From Myxococcales bacterium (GTDB taxonomy: Bacteria > Myxococcota_A > UBA9160 > SMWR01), in NCBI GenBank assembly GCA_022561775.1, contig JADFQO010000001.1:1-64000 (forward strand): a DNA stretch of 64,000 bases, written 5' to 3'. This document shows, one piece after another, positions 50,231-57,421 of the stretch (position 1 is the stretch's first letter; each line of letters opens with the position of its first letter). Both the position numbers and the translations under genes were made by a program. The notes under the pieces were generated by a model. The model saw nothing but the letters and a program-made list of their open reading frames with translations. It had not been told where the DNA came from and ran no database searches.

Positions 50231-50848
50231 ATGTTCGAATTTCTAAAACGCGTGTTTCGAAGACAGCCGGGTGAACCCATCGTCGTCGTCAGCGGCCTGC
50301 CCCGCTCCGGGACCTCGATGCTGATGAAGATGCTCGAATCCGGTGGCATGGAAATCCTGAGCGATAGCGAGCGCGCTGCCGACATCGACAACCCCAAGGG
50401 CTACTTCGAATATGGGCGCATCAAGGATCTCGAAAAGGAGACTGACAAAAGCTACATCCGGGAAGGGCGGGGCAAGGTCCTCAAGGTGATCTCCTTCTTG
50501 ATCAAGGATCTTCCGGACGACAACGACTACAGGGTCATCTTCATGCGGCGCGATCTCGACGAGGTGCTGGCCAGCCAGAACAAGATGATCCATCGCCTCG
50601 GCACCACGGATACGACCGCGACGGAAGCCGCGATGAAAGAAGCCTACCGAAACGACATCGTGCGCACGCGACTACTGTGCAGGGATCGCCCGAACTTCGA
50701 GTTGATCGAGATCGGCTACAAGCCGACGATCGAGAACCCCGCGCCGACGGCGCGCAGTGTCAACGCTTTCGTGGGCGGACACCTCAATGAGGCCGCGATG
50801 CGGGAAGCAGTCGACGGCAGCCTCTACCGAAATCGCGGCAAGAGCTGA
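50231..50848 (+). CDS. Small sulfotransferase family protein
   Basis: 205 residues from the ATG at 50231. The PAPS 5'-phosphate loop is SGLPRSGTSM (PRSGTS, 24-29); the second phosphate site is the Arg/Ser region FMRRDLDEVLASQNKM. RVIFMRRD with a following DEVLASQ helix is the normal sulfotransferase core; the chain is shorter than most (250-300), lacking the last helices. It would transfer sulfate from PAPS to a sugar, lipid or peptide hydroxyl. It closes the operon that begins with the two AlkP proteins, which suggests a shared surface or lipid substrate; that is inference. A sterol locus in the same genome raises sulfated lipids as one candidate. Confidence 0.8.
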   Translation: MFEFLKRVFRRQPGEPIVVVSGLPRSGTSMLMKMLESGGMEILSDSERAADIDNPKGYFEYGRIKDLEKETDKSYIREGRGKVLKVISFLIKDLPDDNDYRVIFMRRDLDEVLASQNKMIHRLGTTDTTATEAAMKEAYRNDIVRTRLLCRDRPNFELIEIGYKPTIENPAPTARSVNAFVGGHLNEAAMREAVDGSLYRNRGKS

Positions 50849-50873
50849 GCAATCCGGCGATTTCCGGCACTGG

Positions 50874-50902
50874 TTGACGCAGGCCTCACCCCCTTCTAGG
50901 AT
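50874..50902 (+). promoter_or_regulatory. Sigma70 promoter before the trans-sulfuration gene
   Basis: TTGACG (50874-50879), 17 bp, TAGGAT (50897-50902), about 110 bp before the ATG at 51012. The region also holds two copies of GGCGATTTCCGGC (50857 and 50930). The same TTGACGCAGG start occurs in the candidate promoter at 62867. Confidence 0.55.
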
Positions 50903-51011
50903 TCCCGGATCGGGTTCGAAAATTACCGGGCGATTTCCGGCGCTTGCAAGCCTCTCGGACCTCCTTAGGGATCCGCACCCGACCTGCTAAGCGCCAAGGC
51001 TCGAGACCAAC

Positions 51012-52232
51012 ATGAGCGATGGACCGCGCCGTGACGACAAGGCGGTCGGCGAGCGAATACGGAGTGCTGGTGGCTCGACCCGAGCCGTGCACAGCGGCGA
51101 GCGCGACCACCAGGATACCGATGCGGTCACGACTCCGATCTATCAGACCGCGACCTTCTGGTTCGAGAACTCCGCGAAGCTGCGCGCGTTCCAGGAAGGT
51201 CGAGACAAGCGCGACGAATACGGCCGCTACGGCAATCCCACCTGGCGCGCCGTCGAGCGCAAACTCTGTGATCTAGACGGCGCCGAAGAGGCCGTGCTCT
51301 TTGCGAGCGGAATGTGCGCTGCTACCACGCTCTTCTTCGCACTCCTGCCGAAGGGCGGGCACCTGGTGATCACGAGCGACTGCTATCGGCGCACGCGTCA
51401 GTTCATTCGGGAATATCTCGTCAAGCTGGACATCGAGACCACCGTGATCGAGCCCGCGGAAACCGGCAAGCTCGCGAACGCGCTGCGCGACGACACCTCG
51501 ATCTTCTTCACGGAATCTCCGACGAATCCCTACCTCCGGGTGATTGACCTCCCGAAGGTGGTCGAAATCGCGCACGCGCGCGGCGCAAAAGTCGTGATCG
51601 ACTCGACGTTTGCAACCCCACTCTTCCACCGACCGCTGGAATACGGGGCCGACTACGCGATTCACAGCGCGACCAAATATCTCGGCGGTCACAACGACCT
51701 GTTGGCCGGCGTGGTGCTCGGATCCGCCGAAGCCATCAAGCCGATTCGCGAAGCGGCGGGCGTGTTGGGCGGCGTCATCGATGCGCATTCCGCCTACCTG
51801 CTGCTGCGCGGCCTCAAGACCCTCGCGCTGCGGATGGAGAAGCACAACAGCAACGCCCTACAGATCGCGCGTTGGCTCGAGGGGAACACCGCAGTGCGGC
51901 GCGTCTGGTATCCGGGGCTCGAGAGCCATCCGGATCACGTGATTGCGTGCCGGGTGATGCAGGGCTACGGCGGCGTGGTGACCTTCGAAGTCGAAGCGGA
52001 CTTCGACGGAACCTGCCGCTTCATCGATGCGTGCCAGATCCCCTACATCGCCCCGAGCCTGGGCAGCGTCGAATCCCTGATCGAAATGCCCGCGCTGATG
52101 TCCTTCTGGGACCTGAAGCCCGAGCAACGCCTCGAGCTGGGAATCACGGATTCGCTGGTACGGCTGTCGTGCGGCGTCGAAGACGCCGAGGACCTGATCG
52201 CGGATCTCGAACAGGCGCTGGAATCGATCTGA
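51012..52232 (+). CDS. Cys/Met-metabolism PLP enzyme (cystathionine gamma-synthase / O-acylhomoserine sulfhydrylase type)
   Basis: 406 residues of the trans-sulfuration family. The PLP Lys is K222 in HSATKYLGGHND, the pyridine-binding Asp is D197 in VIDSTFATP, and phosphate-binding residues lie in YGRYGNPTWRAVE (about 71-83) and FASGMCAA. The C-terminal APSLGSVESLIEMP is the substrate-carboxylate region. Members make cystathionine or homocysteine from activated homoserine, or cleave them; the sequence does not let me choose between MetB, MetZ and MetC. A good promoter precedes it and a rho-independent-type hairpin follows at once, so it is a single-gene unit. Confidence 0.9.
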   Translation: MSDGPRRDDKAVGERIRSAGGSTRAVHSGERDHQDTDAVTTPIYQTATFWFENSAKLRAFQEGRDKRDEYGRYGNPTWRAVERKLCDLDGAEEAVLFASGMCAATTLFFALLPKGGHLVITSDCYRRTRQFIREYLVKLDIETTVIEPAETGKLANALRDDTSIFFTESPTNPYLRVIDLPKVVEIAHARGAKVVIDSTFATPLFHRPLEYGADYAIHSATKYLGGHNDLLAGVVLGSAEAIKPIREAAGVLGGVIDAHSAYLLLRGLKTLALRMEKHNSNALQIARWLEGNTAVRRVWYPGLESHPDHVIACRVMQGYGGVVTFEVEADFDGTCRFIDACQIPYIAPSLGSVESLIEMPALMSFWDLKPEQRLELGITDSLVRLSCGVEDAEDLIADLEQALESI

Positions 52233-52233
52233 C

Positions 52234-52254
52234 CCCGCGCTGGAGCGCGGGTTT
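52234..52254 (+). terminator. Terminator of the trans-sulfuration gene
   Basis: CCCGCGC (52234-52240) and GCGCGGG (52245-52251) pair around TGGA, followed by TTT. The hairpin starts two bases after the stop codon. Confidence 0.7.
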
Positions 52255-52269
52255 CAATCCACTAGCGGA

Positions 52270-52317
52270 CGAATCCTGCGGATTCGCTTGCGGCGTCGCG
52301 CAACCCCATGCTGGGGT
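52270..52317. repeat. Intergenic two-hairpin repeat element, copy 1
   Basis: GAATCC/GGATTC around TGC (52271-52285) is followed by CTTGCGGCG and then a second hairpin ACCCCA/TGGGGT around TGC (52303-52317). The first hairpin with its flank, 26 bp, is repeated at 53954-53979 with one change. It lies between convergent genes. Confidence 0.65.
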
Positions 52318-52324
52318 AGCGCTC

Positions 52325-52849
52325 CTAGAGCAACCGATCGCAAGCCGGCCGCGAGAGTTCCATCGCGAGCAAGCGGGCTTTGAGTTTCTGGCCTCCTCCA
52401 TAACCCCCGAGGCTTCCGTCTGCGGCGATGACCCGGTGACACGGGACGATCAGGGATACGGGATTGGCGTTGTTCGCAGAACCCACGGCGCGTTGCGCTT
52501 TCGGTCGACCCACGGCGCGAGCAACCTCCGCGTAGGAGCGGCTCTCGCCGTAGGGAATCTCGAGCAACGCGTCCCAGACGGCGCGTTGGAACGGCGTCCC
52601 GCGCAAATCCAGCGGGACGTCGAAATGGGTTCGCTCGCTCGCGAGATACTCGAGGATCTGCTCGATCGCCGCTCTGTTCGGCCCGATCTCATCCACGCAG
52701 CGGCGCTCGGGCACGTAGCGCTCCATCCAATCCCGCATGCCGCGACCGCTCGAATGGGGCAACTCGACGTACGCGAGTCCCGCCTCGGTCGACGCGATGC
52801 GGAATTGTCCGATCGGCGAATTCGATCGATAAATGTGCATGGTCTCCAT
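52325..52849 (-). CDS. ogt: Methylated-DNA-protein-cysteine methyltransferase
   Basis: 174 residues. The active-site motif is PCHRV with the alkyl-acceptor Cys137, preceded by NANP and VSLI; the winged-helix recognition part is GTPFQRAVWDALLEIPYGE and SYAEVARAVGRPKAQRAVG. It repairs O6-methylguanine by moving the methyl group to its own Cys. The N-terminal domain is the short Ogt type with no AdaA part. It is convergent with the trans-sulfuration gene and divergent from galE. Confidence 0.93.
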   Translation of the reverse strand: METMHIYRSNSPIGQFRIASTEAGLAYVELPHSSGRGMRDWMERYVPERRCVDEIGPNRAAIEQILEYLASERTHFDVPLDLRGTPFQRAVWDALLEIPYGESRSYAEVARAVGRPKAQRAVGSANNANPVSLIVPCHRVIAADGSLGGYGGGQKLKARLLAMELSRPACDRLL

Positions 52850-52956
52850 TGCTCCGCCACAATAACACTTCGAGTGCCGGATCGGTGCGGCGGTCGGCGC
52901 GAATGCGCGGCAAACGCGAAGAATCCACAGCGGAGTCGCCGAGAAGGGCAGCGGCC

Positions 52957-53949
52957 ATGTCTCATCTACTCGTCACCGGCGGTGCCGGCTACATCGGCTC
53001 CCACGCCTTGCGAAACCTGCAGCGCGCGGGGCACACGGCCGTGGTCATCGATGATCTGCGCGCCGGCAACGAATCGATGGTCAGCGATGCCCCGTTGGTG
53101 CGCTGTGACGTGGCAGATCGCGACGCCGTATCCAGGGCATTCGAAGAATACGGCCCCTTTGACGGCGTCCTGCATTTCGCCGCTTCGCTTTTCGTGGCGG
53201 AATCCGTCTCCAAGCCCCTCGACTATTACGCGAACAACGTGAGCGGCTCCCTGGCGCTGATCGACGTCGCGCTCTCCCACGGCACCGAGGCCTTCGTGCT
53301 GTCGTCGACCTGCGCGACCTACGGGATTCCAGAGCGCGTTCCGATCTCGGAAGACGCCCCGCTGGCGCCCGTCAACCCCTACGGGGCCTCGAAGGCCATG
53401 GTCGAGCGAATCCTCGCAGACGCGGAGTCGGCCCACGGCCTGCGCTGGGCGGCGCTGCGGTACTTCAACGCGGGCGGCGCGGATCCCGACGGCGGCATCG
53501 GCGAATGCCACGAACCGGAGATCCACCTGATTCCGTCGGCGTTGGAAGCCGCCTGCGGGCTGCGCGAGAAGCTCGAGCTCTTTGGCACCGACTACGCCAC
53601 GCCTGACGGAACCTGCATCCGCGACTACATCCACGTCACCGACCTCGCGGACGCGCACGTCTGCGCGATCGAAGCGCTGATCGAAGGCCAAGCCCTCGGC
53701 GTCCGCAATCTCGGCACGGGCAAGGGACACTCCAACCGTGAAGTGATGGCGGCCGTCGCGCGCGCGGTCGGTCGGTCGGTCCCGGTGCAAGAAGCCGGTC
53801 GGCGCCCGGGCGATCCGCCGGAACTCGTCGCAGACGCTTCGGCGTTCCGCCGCGAATTCGGCTGGAAGCCCCGTCATTCGGATCTCGACACGATCGTGTT
53901 GACCGCGTGGAAGTGGCTACAGAGCTGGAAGCTCGGGTCTGCCGCCTAG
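52957..53949 (+). CDS. galE: UDP-glucose 4-epimerase
   Basis: 330 residues from the ATG at 52957; the frame is open upstream to 52849, but that part is Arg/Ser-rich and not GalE-like. The cofactor motif is TGGAGYIGSH (7-16); the catalytic pair is Y142 and K146 (NPYGASK), with SSTCATYG before it. RYFNAGGADPDGGIGE and GTCIRDYIHVTDLADAH are GalE signatures. It interconverts UDP-glucose and UDP-galactose for surface polysaccharide. It is followed by a hairpin-rich spacer and a convergent regulator gene. Confidence 0.93.
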   Translation: MSHLLVTGGAGYIGSHALRNLQRAGHTAVVIDDLRAGNESMVSDAPLVRCDVADRDAVSRAFEEYGPFDGVLHFAASLFVAESVSKPLDYYANNVSGSLALIDVALSHGTEAFVLSSTCATYGIPERVPISEDAPLAPVNPYGASKAMVERILADAESAHGLRWAALRYFNAGGADPDGGIGECHEPEIHLIPSALEAACGLREKLELFGTDYATPDGTCIRDYIHVTDLADAHVCAIEALIEGQALGVRNLGTGKGHSNREVMAAVARAVGRSVPVQEAGRRPGDPPELVADASAFRREFGWKPRHSDLDTIVLTAWKWLQSWKLGSAA

Positions 53950-53953
53950 CTGG

Positions 53954-54004
53954 CGAATCCTGAGGATTCGCTTGCGGCGCCGACAGACCCGATACTCGGG
54001 TCTG
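53954..54004. terminator. Two-hairpin repeat element, copy 2, likely bidirectional terminator
   Basis: GAATCC/GGATTC around TGA (53955-53969), then CTTGCGGCG, then CAGACCCGA/TCGGGTCTG, a 9-bp stem around TAC (53984-54004). It lies between the convergent galE and NtrC-type genes. CTCGGGTCTGCCGCCTAGCT also occurs twice, at the galE end (about 53933) and at about 53995. Confidence 0.65.
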
Positions 54005-54008
54005 CCGC

Positions 54009-55496
54009 CTAGCTCTTCAGATCCAGCCGCTTCATCATCTTCTGGAGCGACTGACGCGGTATTCCGAGCTTTTCCGAGGCGCCCGTCTTGCTGCCGGTCT
54101 CGGCGATCGCCTCGACGATCATCTTTCGCTTCAGCGCGTCGACGGCTTCGCTCAGGCGCAGACCGTCGGTCACAAAATCACCCCGGAGGCTCGCGGCAAC
54201 GGCCGTGTTCCGGATTGGTTCCGACAGCATCTCGGCCGTGATCAACCCCGCACCGCCCGACACGGCAACCGCACGCGCGACCTCATTTTCGAGCTCCCGG
54301 ACGTTGTCCGGCCACGCGTAGCGCACCAGACAATCCATCGCGGCGTTCGTGAAACCCTCACCCTCGCGCTTCATTTCCCGATAGGCCGCCTCCAAAAAAT
54401 GGTAGGCGAGAGTCGGCACGTCTGTTTTCCGCTCTCGAAGGGGCGGGAGTCCGATTTCGACCACGCGGAGTCGGTAGTAGAGATCCTCACGGAAGCGGCC
54501 CTCTCCGACCTCCGCGAGCAGATCTCGACTCGTCGATGCGATTACCCGGACATCGACGACACGGGTGTCCGAGGATCCGAGCGGCCGGATTTCGCCGTCC
54601 TGGAGCACCCGAAGCAACCTGACCTGCATGCCGGGATGCGTCTCCCCGACCTCGTCCAGAAAGGCCGTTCCGCCGTCGGCAATTTCGAACAACCCCTGCT
54701 TGTCGGCTCGCGCCCCGGTGAAGGCGCCGCTCTTATGCCCGAAGAGTTCACTTTCGAGCAGCGTGTCCGGGAGCGCCGCGCAATTTTGCGCCGTAAAGCG
54801 CTTGTCGTTGCGCGCGCCCGCGTAGTGGATCGCCCTCGCCACGACGCCTTTGCCGGTTCCGGGCTCGCCAGTGATCAGAACACTCGAGTCCGTCTTCGCG
54901 ACCTTCTCGATCAGATCGAAGACGCGCTCCATCGCGGGGCCCGTACCGATGATTCGATCGAACGCGTAGCTGTGCTCGATTTCTCGGCGCAGGTCCGCAT
55001 TCTCGACGCGAAGCCGTTCGTTCTGTTTGCCGAGCGTAACCATCAGTTGGATGTTCTCGGAGGCCAATTCATAAGCCTCCAACGCCCGCTTCACGGCCAA
55101 CTGCAGTGCATTGGAAACCCACGGCTTCGCAACCCAGCGATAGACCAGGGCTTCGTTGACGGCCCGGTTCAGCGATCCGAACTCGGCACTGCCACTCAGG
55201 AGCATCCGGATCGCGAGTGGGCGGATTTCTCGGGCGCGCTCCAGAAAATCGACACCCGCCATGGAGGGCAACCCCTTGTCCGCGAGGATCAGCGCGATCT
55301 CCGCACGCTCGAGAATCTCGAGTCCGTCGGAAGCGCGCGTTGCACCGTGGATGCGATAGTCGGTTCCGAGCGCAAGCTCGAGCGACTCCAGGCTCGCAGC
55401 GTCGTTGTCGACTATGAGAATCTCATAGGGATCGCCACCTGAATGCCGACGAGCGCCTTCAATGGGCTCGTCTGCGCTTACCGGATTCGAGCTCAC
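54009..55496 (-). CDS. Sigma54-dependent response regulator, NtrC family
   Basis: 495 residues. Receiver domain 25-135 with acidic pocket D30/D32, phospho-Asp D73 and Lys K124. A coiled linker (145-175) leads to the AAA+ domain: Walker A GEPGTGKG (210-217), GAFTGA (257-262) for contact with sigma54, DEVGE Walker B, and WPDNVRELENEV. The C-terminal Fis-type helix-turn-helix has TGASEKLGIPRQSLQKMMKR. It activates sigma54 promoters when phosphorylated. No kinase is adjacent, but an NtrB-like kinase is 4.7 kb away and is a possible partner. The target genes are not visible. Confidence 0.92.
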   Translation of the reverse strand: MSSNPVSADEPIEGARRHSGGDPYEILIVDNDAASLESLELALGTDYRIHGATRASDGLEILERAEIALILADKGLPSMAGVDFLERAREIRPLAIRMLLSGSAEFGSLNRAVNEALVYRWVAKPWVSNALQLAVKRALEAYELASENIQLMVTLGKQNERLRVENADLRREIEHSYAFDRIIGTGPAMERVFDLIEKVAKTDSSVLITGEPGTGKGVVARAIHYAGARNDKRFTAQNCAALPDTLLESELFGHKSGAFTGARADKQGLFEIADGGTAFLDEVGETHPGMQVRLLRVLQDGEIRPLGSSDTRVVDVRVIASTSRDLLAEVGEGRFREDLYYRLRVVEIGLPPLRERKTDVPTLAYHFLEAAYREMKREGEGFTNAAMDCLVRYAWPDNVRELENEVARAVAVSGGAGLITAEMLSEPIRNTAVAASLRGDFVTDGLRLSEAVDALKRKMIVEAIAETGSKTGASEKLGIPRQSLQKMMKRLDLKS

Positions 55497-55653
55497 GGGC
55501 AGCCTTCCGAATCACCGTCTCGCACCCGAAACGGCGGACATTCCGCAGTCCGAGAACGACGTCGACGACGCCTGTCATCGCCGACGCGCGAGGGATTCAC
55601 GATCGAAAAGGTACCACTGCCGGTACGGGACACCGCGGCCGCAAAGGGGGCCA

Positions 55654-55683
55654 CCGGGCCGACGAATCCACTCGTCGGCCCGG
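55654..55683 (-). terminator. Terminator of the histone-like gene
   Basis: A perfect 12-bp stem, CCGGGCCGACGA with TCGTCGGCCCGG, around a 6-nt loop. It begins 11 bp after the stop of the histone-like gene on its strand. The T-run is short (CCCCCTTTG). Confidence 0.7.
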
Positions 55684-55693
55684 CGGTTGCCTT

Positions 55694-56149
55694 CTAGCGT
55701 CGCGCGCGGCGACGAGTGGTCTTCTTGCGTGCTGTTTTCCGGCGAGCTGGAGCCTTGCGGGCGGTCTTCCTGCGAGCCTTCTTCTTGGCTGCCTTCCGCC
55801 GCGCGGGCTTCTTGCGCGCCGACTTCTTGCGAGTTGTCTTCTTGCGCGTGGTCTTCTTGCGCGCGGTCTTCCTGCGAGTCGTCTTCTTGCGCGCGGTCTT
55901 CTTGCGGGCCGTCTTCTTGCGCCCGGAGGATCTCTTCATCTTCACCTTCGCAACGTTTCCGTTCTTGTCGATGAAGTAGAGGAACCCTTCCTCTCGCTCG
56001 ATCCCGCAGCGAGCGACCTTCTCGCGTGCCTTCGGGCCTTTCCCACCACCCCGTGCCATGCGGGCGCGACTCACGTCGCCGCGTTTATCGAGATAGTAGA
56101 GCCAACCCTTTGCTCGACGGATGCCCGTTCTTTCTACGACTGTGGCCAT
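55694..56149 (-). CDS. Histone H1-like Lys/Arg-rich protein with duplicated N-terminal module
   Basis: 151 residues from the ATG at 56149 (GGAGATGGCCG just upstream); upstream in-frame sequence is not family-like. Residues about 10-75 hold two copies of a short module: AKGWLYYLDKRGDVSRARM and EEGFLYFIDKNGNVAKVKM. Residues about 78-151 are almost only Lys, Arg, Thr and Ala in KKTARKKT-type pentapeptides, like the tails of bacterial histone H1 homologues (HctB, AlgP type). Such tails coat and compact DNA. The N-terminal module may be a small beta-hairpin domain; I do not know it from another protein. The gene stands alone with its own strong terminator. Confidence 0.85.
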   Translation of the reverse strand: MATVVERTGIRRAKGWLYYLDKRGDVSRARMARGGGKGPKAREKVARCGIEREEGFLYFIDKNGNVAKVKMKRSSGRKKTARKKTARKKTTRRKTARKKTTRKKTTRKKSARKKPARRKAAKKKARRKTARKAPARRKTARKKTTRRRARR

Positions 56150-56380
56150 CGGCCATCTCCTTCGTGTGAGGTTTGCGTTTCGTCCCACGCTGGAGGGGAA
56201 GACGCGTGGGCACCGTTGTGGCTTGGAGGAGGTGCAATTCACGCGCGCCTGGGGGGAGGCAGGCTTGCACCGACGGAATCATGGAGTGCACGATTGGCGG
56301 TGTCAATGGTTTTGGGCAGTTTTCTGACGGTGTGAAGAGGGGCCTCCGACGGGCGAAACGCTCCGAATTCACGCGGTCTT

Positions 56381-57340
56381 TCAGCGGTCGCGAAGGCGGG
56401 CCTCGGCGGCGTCGAGAATCTCCGCCTCCAGGCAGCGATTCTCGAGGGAGTCAATCTCCTGAACCCCGGTCGGGCTCGTGACATTGACCTCTGTCAGAAA
56501 ACCACCAATCACGTCGATCCCGACGAAGAACAAGCCGTCTCGGCGAAGCGAAGGTGCGATCGTCTCGATGATCTTGCGATCGTGCTCGTCCAATTCAGCC
56601 CGATGGGGGCGGCCACCGACGTGAAGATTCGAGCGAACCTCGGTCGCCCCCGGCACTCGGAGCACGGCGCCGATCGGCTCCCCGTCGACGAGCAGGATCC
56701 GCTTGTCCCCCTCTCGAACGGCCGGTAGATAACGCTGTGCCATGATCCGACGGGACTCGAAGCGGGTCGATTGCTCGAGTATCGAAGTGAGGTTCCGGTC
56801 CTCCCGTCGCAGGTGGAAAATTCCCTCCCCGCCTTTTCCGTCGAGCGGTTTGACGATCATCTCTCCGCCGAGTTCGTCCATAAAACCCAACAACTCCGGG
56901 ATTCTCCGGCTCACGAGCGTCTCCGCCATGAGTTCCGAAAATTGCAGCGTGTAGAGCTTTTCGTTGGCGGCCAGAATTCCCTCAGGCCGATTCAAGACAA
57001 CCGCGCGCCTGCACAACATCAGGATCTGGGTGGCGATCACGTACTCCGCGTCTACCGGGGGGTCGACGCGCTGGAACACCAGATCGACTTCTTCGTCCAG
57101 CGACACCGTGCGGGCCTCTCCCAGAGTGAAGTGATGACCGCGCTGCCGGCGCAGCTCCACCGGCCGCGCATGGGCGGAAGGGCCGCGATTGGACGCGACG
57201 AGGTCGGATGGGGCCACGTACAGCACCTCGTGGTCGCGCCGCTGTGCCTCCAGCATCAGCGCGAAGGTGGTATCCGCGCCGATGTCGATGGCCTCGAGCG
57301 GGTCCATCACAAAAGCGAGGGTACGGCGAGGACGAGACAT
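56381..57340 (-). CDS. gshB: Glutathione synthetase
   Basis: 319 residues from the ATG at 57340; the upstream open frame is a shadow of the PBP gene. The N-terminal MDPLEAIDIGADTTFALM matches GshB MDPIxxIxxxKDTSFAMM. The ATP-grasp part has VFQRVDPPVDAEY, EMIVKPLDGKGGEGIFHL and the C-terminal GIDVIGGFLTEVNVTSPTG with the metal-binding Glu and Asn. It joins gamma-glutamylcysteine and glycine. A GST gene at 9.2 kb fits a glutathione-using cell. It diverges from PBP1A with an 81-bp gap. Confidence 0.94.
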   Translation of the reverse strand: MSRPRRTLAFVMDPLEAIDIGADTTFALMLEAQRRDHEVLYVAPSDLVASNRGPSAHARPVELRRQRGHHFTLGEARTVSLDEEVDLVFQRVDPPVDAEYVIATQILMLCRRAVVLNRPEGILAANEKLYTLQFSELMAETLVSRRIPELLGFMDELGGEMIVKPLDGKGGEGIFHLRREDRNLTSILEQSTRFESRRIMAQRYLPAVREGDKRILLVDGEPIGAVLRVPGATEVRSNLHVGGRPHRAELDEHDRKIIETIAPSLRRDGLFFVGIDVIGGFLTEVNVTSPTGVQEIDSLENRCLEAEILDAAEARLRDR

Positions 57341-57421
57341 TTCAGCGATCCTTCCTGCGAGCCGAAGCGGTAGCGCAGGGCCCGCGCACTCGGCTAGGGT
57401 CGCATAACCCCTGGAGTTTCG

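Noticed and set aside
50849-51011. SAM or SAH riboswitch before the trans-sulfuration gene
   Set aside because: The gap has a good promoter and a direct repeat, but none of the conserved cores of those riboswitches as I know them.
52247-52265. tRNA T-arm-like GGGTTTCAATCCACT
   Set aside because: It is the 3' arm of a terminator hairpin; no acceptor, D-arm or anticodon arm can be built around it.
55462-55974. 170-codon plus-strand frame rich in Ser and Cys
   Set aside because: Antisense of the Lys/Arg repeats of the histone-like gene; its SSCARSSC repeats only mirror that DNA.
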